64,000 nucleotides of DNA from NCBI RefSeq assembly GCF_025699295.1, contig NZ_JAILWB010000004.1, positions 62,001-126,000 of the forward strand, in the 5' to 3' direction. Source of the stretch: Hydrogenophaga sp. GTDB lineage: Bacteria; Pseudomonadota; Gammaproteobacteria; Burkholderiales; Burkholderiaceae_C. The translations under genes were made by a program, and so were the position numbers. The notes under the pieces are model-generated. The model made no database searches. It had not been told where the DNA came from and saw only the letters and a list, made by a program, of their open reading frames with translations. Numbering within the stretch: the stretch's first letter is position 1; every line of letters starts with the position of its first letter. Below are positions 60,013 through 64,000 of the stretch, one piece after another.

Positions 60013-60236
60013 GCTTGAGGATGCCTTTCGTGTGAGCCGAACTGGCAGAAGGGTGCGGTACCTGTGCGGAACAAATGGGTTTATACCCGATACCGTATTT
60101 TCCCGGCGATTCCACGCGACAACGCGCCCGACAACAGTTCATTCCCGAGCGAAGCGCTGGCGCGGTGCTTGACTTGCTCTGGCCTGCGGGCGTTGAATCC
60201 GTCCAGCCCCCTGGCGGGGTCGGACGGGAGGCCTTC

Positions 60237-60794
60237 ATGGGTGCGGCTTGTTACCTTTGTGAACACCAGTACGGCTTGATTCCAGGCCAGAGCGCTGGCG
60301 ATGCGGTCGGGGCTTGCAAGCTGTGCGGCGTGCTCGCCTGTCTGGCCCACGGCATGCGCGACAAGAGCCGACCCGCCTACGTCTGTGGCTGTTGCGTCGT
60401 GGGGCTGCTCACGGTGGCTGCGGGCAAGACCTCGGGCGGTGCGGGTGACTCTCCGGCCGGACCCGGACCCGGAGCCGGGGACGACCGCGATCCGACGGAG
60501 GGCACACCCTCCGGTTTCGCCATCTGGGCACAGGGTATCGAGGATGTCGAAGACCTGATCGGTGATCTGGCCGAGGAGCGCTGGACGTGGCTGCGCCATG
60601 ACGCGACCTACCTGTCCGAACTGCTGGCGGGGCCAGACACGCCAGCCAGCCTGAAGGCCTACGCCAGACCGGGCGCTGCCAGGGCGCGCGCCCTCATGGG
60701 AGCGGCCGCCGCGCTCGCGACGCAGCTCAACCTCCCTGAAAGCGAACTTGCGCCTGCGCTGCAGCACGTGGTGCAGGAGGTGCGCCGTGTCTGA
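60237..60794 (+). CDS. Hypothetical Cys-rich (putative Zn-finger) protein
   Basis: MGAACYLCEHQYGLIPGQSAGDAVGACKLCGVLACLAHGMRDKSRPAYVCGCC: paired CxxC/CxxH motifs. Confidence 0.7.
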   Translation: MGAACYLCEHQYGLIPGQSAGDAVGACKLCGVLACLAHGMRDKSRPAYVCGCCVVGLLTVAAGKTSGGAGDSPAGPGPGAGDDRDPTEGTPSGFAIWAQGIEDVEDLIGDLAEERWTWLRHDATYLSELLAGPDTPASLKAYARPGAARARALMGAAAALATQLNLPESELAPALQHVVQEVRRV

Positions 60795-61278
60795 GGCACA
60801 ACTTGTTGTCCGTGCGCTCGGCTCAGGCGCCGAAGCCTCTTTGCCCGAGTACGGCAAAGGGTCCGAACTGGCACGGGCCAGGTACCTGCGCATTGCGCTC
60901 AAGGACGATGCGTCCCGCTCGGGGATCTTTGCGGTGAACCCGGTCGTTCGTGCCGGCGCCACGGACGAGATCTTCCTGCTGCCGGGGCAACTGGGCCTGA
61001 CACACGGTGAGCGCGCGCCGGTGTCGGTGGTGCCTGCGAGTGCGTGGGCCTATCGGCGCGCCCAGCTGTTCACGCCGACGGGCGCACTGGTGCTGGGCGT
61101 GCTGTGCACCGCACTGATTTCGGCGGGAATCGATGGTTCGCTGGCCCTGGGCAAACAGGGCCTCGTGCTCGGAACGTTCAAGGCCGCCACGCTGAACGGG
61201 CTGGCTGCTGTATCGATGGCCTGCAAGCTGTTGTCCGCCGTCCTGGCTTTTCTGCTGGCCCTGTGGTTCAAGAAGTGA
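60787..61278 (+). CDS. Hypothetical membrane protein with soluble N-terminal domain
   Basis: GTG start overlapping the previous stop by 8 nt; ~90-aa soluble part then two hydrophobic segments. Confidence 0.7.
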   Translation: MSEAQLVVRALGSGAEASLPEYGKGSELARARYLRIALKDDASRSGIFAVNPVVRAGATDEIFLLPGQLGLTHGERAPVSVVPASAWAYRRAQLFTPTGALVLGVLCTALISAGIDGSLALGKQGLVLGTFKAATLNGLAAVSMACKLLSAVLAFLLALWFKK

Positions 61279-61282
61279 CGGC

Positions 61283-62857
61283 TCAGCCGGGCGCCTTCTC
61301 CATCGCCTTGGCCATCGTCTTGCCCAGCTCCACGCCCCACTGGTCGTAGGCGTTGATGCGCCAGATGGCAGCCTGGGTGAACACCTTGTGTTCGTAGAGC
61401 GCGATCAGCGCGCCCAGGCGCATGGGGTCCAGGCGGTCCAGCCAGAGCACGTGGCTGGGGATGTTTCCGTCAAAGCTGCGGTGCGGTGCCATCGACCTCG
61501 CCTGGGCTTCGTCCAGCCCGTCCTTTTGCAGTAGCGCCTGCGTGTCCTGCAGTGAGCGCCCGCGCGCCATCGCCTCGGCCTGGGCGCGCAGGTTGAGGCT
61601 GACCACCGCGTGGTGCGTGGCGGCCAGGGGCAGCGGCGTGTCTTCGTTCTCCACGCCGATGAAATCCACCGGCACGGTGTGCCGGCCCTGGTGGATGAGC
61701 TGGAAGTAGGCGTGCTGCCCGTCGATGCCCAGGCCGCCCCAGACAATGGGGCCGGTATCGACCGTGGCGGGGGTGCCGTCGGTGTGCGTGTGCTTGCCGT
61801 TGGACTCCATGTCCATCTGCTGCACGAAGGGCGTGAAGCGCACCAGCCGCGAGGCGTAGGGCACGATCAGTTGTGTGGGCAGGCGCAGGAAGTTGCGGTT
61901 CCACACCCCGTTGAGGGCCATCTGCACGGGCAGGTTTTGCGCCAGCGGCATGTCGCGGAAATGGGCGTCCATCTCGCGCGCCCCGGCGAGGAAGGCGCGA
62001 AACTGTTCTGCGCCGATGGCGATGGCCAGCGGCAGGCCCAAGGCCGACCAGACCGAGTAGCGCCCGCCGACCCAGTCCCAGAACAGGAAGGTGCGTTCGG
62101 CCGGATAGCCCAGCTTTGCCGCCTGCGCCGTCGAGGCGGTGATGGCCACCAGGTGCTTCGCCAGGGCATCGGCCGGACAGCCGTTGTCGCTCAGCCAGCG
62201 TTGCGCGCTGGCTGCGTTGGTCAGCGTCTCCTGGGTGGTGAAGGTCTTGCTGGAGACGACGAGCAGGGTGCGCTGTGCGTCCAGTCCACGCAGCACGCTC
62301 CACAAGGCCCAGGCATCGGGGTTGGAGACGTAGTGCACGCGCACCCCGGGGTGGGCGAGATGGGCCAGCGCGTCGGCCGCCATGCGCGGGCCGAGGTCGG
62401 AGCCGCCGATGCCGATGTTCACCACGTCGGTGATGGCCTGGCCGCTGTGCCCGCGCACCGTGCCGGCGCGCAGCGCCTCGGCGAAGTCGCACACCCGCTG
62501 CAGCTCGCGCTGCACCTCGGCCTGCACCGCCGCGCCCCAGGGCCCGGTGTGCAGCGGGTCGCCCCGCAGAGCCACGTGCAGCACGGGGCGGTCCTCGGTG
62601 GTGTTGATGCGGTCCCCGCGGAACATGGCCTCGCGCTGCGCGGTCAGGCCCGATTGTTCGGCCAGGGCCAGCAAGGCCTGCTCGATCGCGGGCGAGACGC
62701 GCTGGCGGCTGGCGTCGAGCGTGATGCCGGCGGCGCGCAGCGTCATGCGGGCAGCCCGGCCGGTATCGGTGGCCAGCAGGTCGCGCAGGTGGGGCTGCGT
62801 GGCGCGGGCCAGTGATTCGAGTTGTTTCCAGGCGGACAGTTGGGTGGGTGCGCTCAT
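61283..62857 (-). CDS. pgi: Glucose-6-phosphate isomerase
   Basis: [66 protein letters not shown]. Confidence 0.97.
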   Translation of the reverse strand: MSAPTQLSAWKQLESLARATQPHLRDLLATDTGRAARMTLRAAGITLDASRQRVSPAIEQALLALAEQSGLTAQREAMFRGDRINTTEDRPVLHVALRGDPLHTGPWGAAVQAEVQRELQRVCDFAEALRAGTVRGHSGQAITDVVNIGIGGSDLGPRMAADALAHLAHPGVRVHYVSNPDAWALWSVLRGLDAQRTLLVVSSKTFTTQETLTNAASAQRWLSDNGCPADALAKHLVAITASTAQAAKLGYPAERTFLFWDWVGGRYSVWSALGLPLAIAIGAEQFRAFLAGAREMDAHFRDMPLAQNLPVQMALNGVWNRNFLRLPTQLIVPYASRLVRFTPFVQQMDMESNGKHTHTDGTPATVDTGPIVWGGLGIDGQHAYFQLIHQGRHTVPVDFIGVENEDTPLPLAATHHAVVSLNLRAQAEAMARGRSLQDTQALLQKDGLDEAQARSMAPHRSFDGNIPSHVLWLDRLDPMRLGALIALYEHKVFTQAAIWRINAYDQWGVELGKTMAKAMEKAPG

Positions 62858-62878
62858 GGGTGCTCCGTTCGCCCGGGT

Positions 62879-63517
62879 TCAAACGCCTGTCGCAAGGGCG
62901 GTCGCCTCGCGCGCGAGCTGGGTGATGCGCTTCCAGTCGCCGTCGCGCAGCGCGTCCGATGGCGTGAGCCAGGAGCCACCGGCCATGGCCACGTTGGGCA
63001 GGGTCAGCATGGCGCGCAGGTTCTCTGTGCTCACACCGCCGGTGGGGCAGAAGCGCACGTCGGGCAGAGGCGCGCCCAGTGCCTTGAGCATGGCGATGCC
63101 GCCAGCCTGCGCGGCAGGAAAGAGTTTCATCAGCGTGAAGCCATGGTCGCGCGCCTGCATCACTTCGCCCGGTGTCATCACGCCGGGAATGAAGGGCAGG
63201 GCAGCCTTGCGCACCGCCTCCACCAGCGCAGCGGTGCAACCCGGCGACAGCGCGAATGCCGCGCCGGCAGAGGCAACCTGCGACACCTCGGCCGCGCGGG
63301 TGACGGTGCCCGCGCCCAGGTGCATCTGCGGCACGGCGCGCGCCACGGCCTCGATGGCCTGCAGCGCCACGCCCGAGCGCAGGGTGATCTCCATGACGTC
63401 GATACCGCCTTCGAGCAGGGCGTGGGCAAGGGGCACCGCGTGCGCGGCGTCCTTGAGCACGATCACGGGCACGACGCGGGATTTGAAGGCAGGGCGGGAG
63501 AAACAGGTGGTGGTCAT
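62879..63517 (-). CDS. eda: 2-dehydro-3-deoxy-phosphogluconate aldolase (KDPG aldolase)
   Basis: [82 protein letters not shown]. Confidence 0.96.
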   Translation of the reverse strand: MTTTCFSRPAFKSRVVPVIVLKDAAHAVPLAHALLEGGIDVMEITLRSGVALQAIEAVARAVPQMHLGAGTVTRAAEVSQVASAGAAFALSPGCTAALVEAVRKAALPFIPGVMTPGEVMQARDHGFTLMKLFPAAQAGGIAMLKALGAPLPDVRFCPTGGVSTENLRAMLTLPNVAMAGGSWLTPSDALRDGDWKRITQLAREATALATGV

Positions 63518-63528
63518 GGTGTCTGGGT

Positions 63529-64000
<472 letters not shown>

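Noticed and set aside
60169-60198. TTGACT-N18-TTGAAT promoter for the Zn-finger gene
   Set aside because: -10 match is weak and spacing long; not enough to report as a feature.

Overview
This is a GC-rich bacterial chromosome window. Family content suggests a Burkholderiales/Comamonadaceae-like organism, which is inference only. Genes are densely packed and mostly housekeeping. I saw no rRNA, tRNA, CRISPR array, transposase or integrase. Main blocks: TRAP permease (truncated at the left edge), dut, SlyD-type PPIase/roxA divergent pair, bamC-dapA, methyltransferase-MFS, parE-parC-YcaQ-like glycosylase, RidA. A large amidoligase/transglutaminase region follows (two circularly permuted ATP-grasp + alpha-E modules, DUF2126, several transglutaminases, TgpA-DUF58-MoxR), interrupted by comEC and a HipBA toxin-antitoxin pair. 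Then come HDAC-like, enoyl-CoA hydratase, MscS, a complete TRAP system, etfBA-acyl-CoA dehydrogenase-NMO, a class A PBP, a GntR-type regulator/gluconokinase/TRAP operon, a BigR/SqrR-type persulfide-sensing sulfur operon, an orphan Zn-finger/membrane pair, and pgi-eda-edd (edd truncated at the right edge). Best leads: (1) a CTGT-N8-ACAG LexA-type box in front of a parE-parC-YcaQ-like operon; (2) the duplicated amidoligase/transglutaminase system with apparently divergent ATP-grasp motifs in the fused copy; (3) a 14-bp symmetric bidirectional promoter that would make slyD-like and roxA mRNAs leaderless; (4) a sulfur operon whose ArsR protein has a Cys pair at BigR/SqrR spacing and a matching palindrome; (5) an uncalled 42-aa small membrane ORF coupled to both neighbours; (6) an orphan Zn-finger/membrane gene pair. 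All family assignments come from reading the translations, with no database search.
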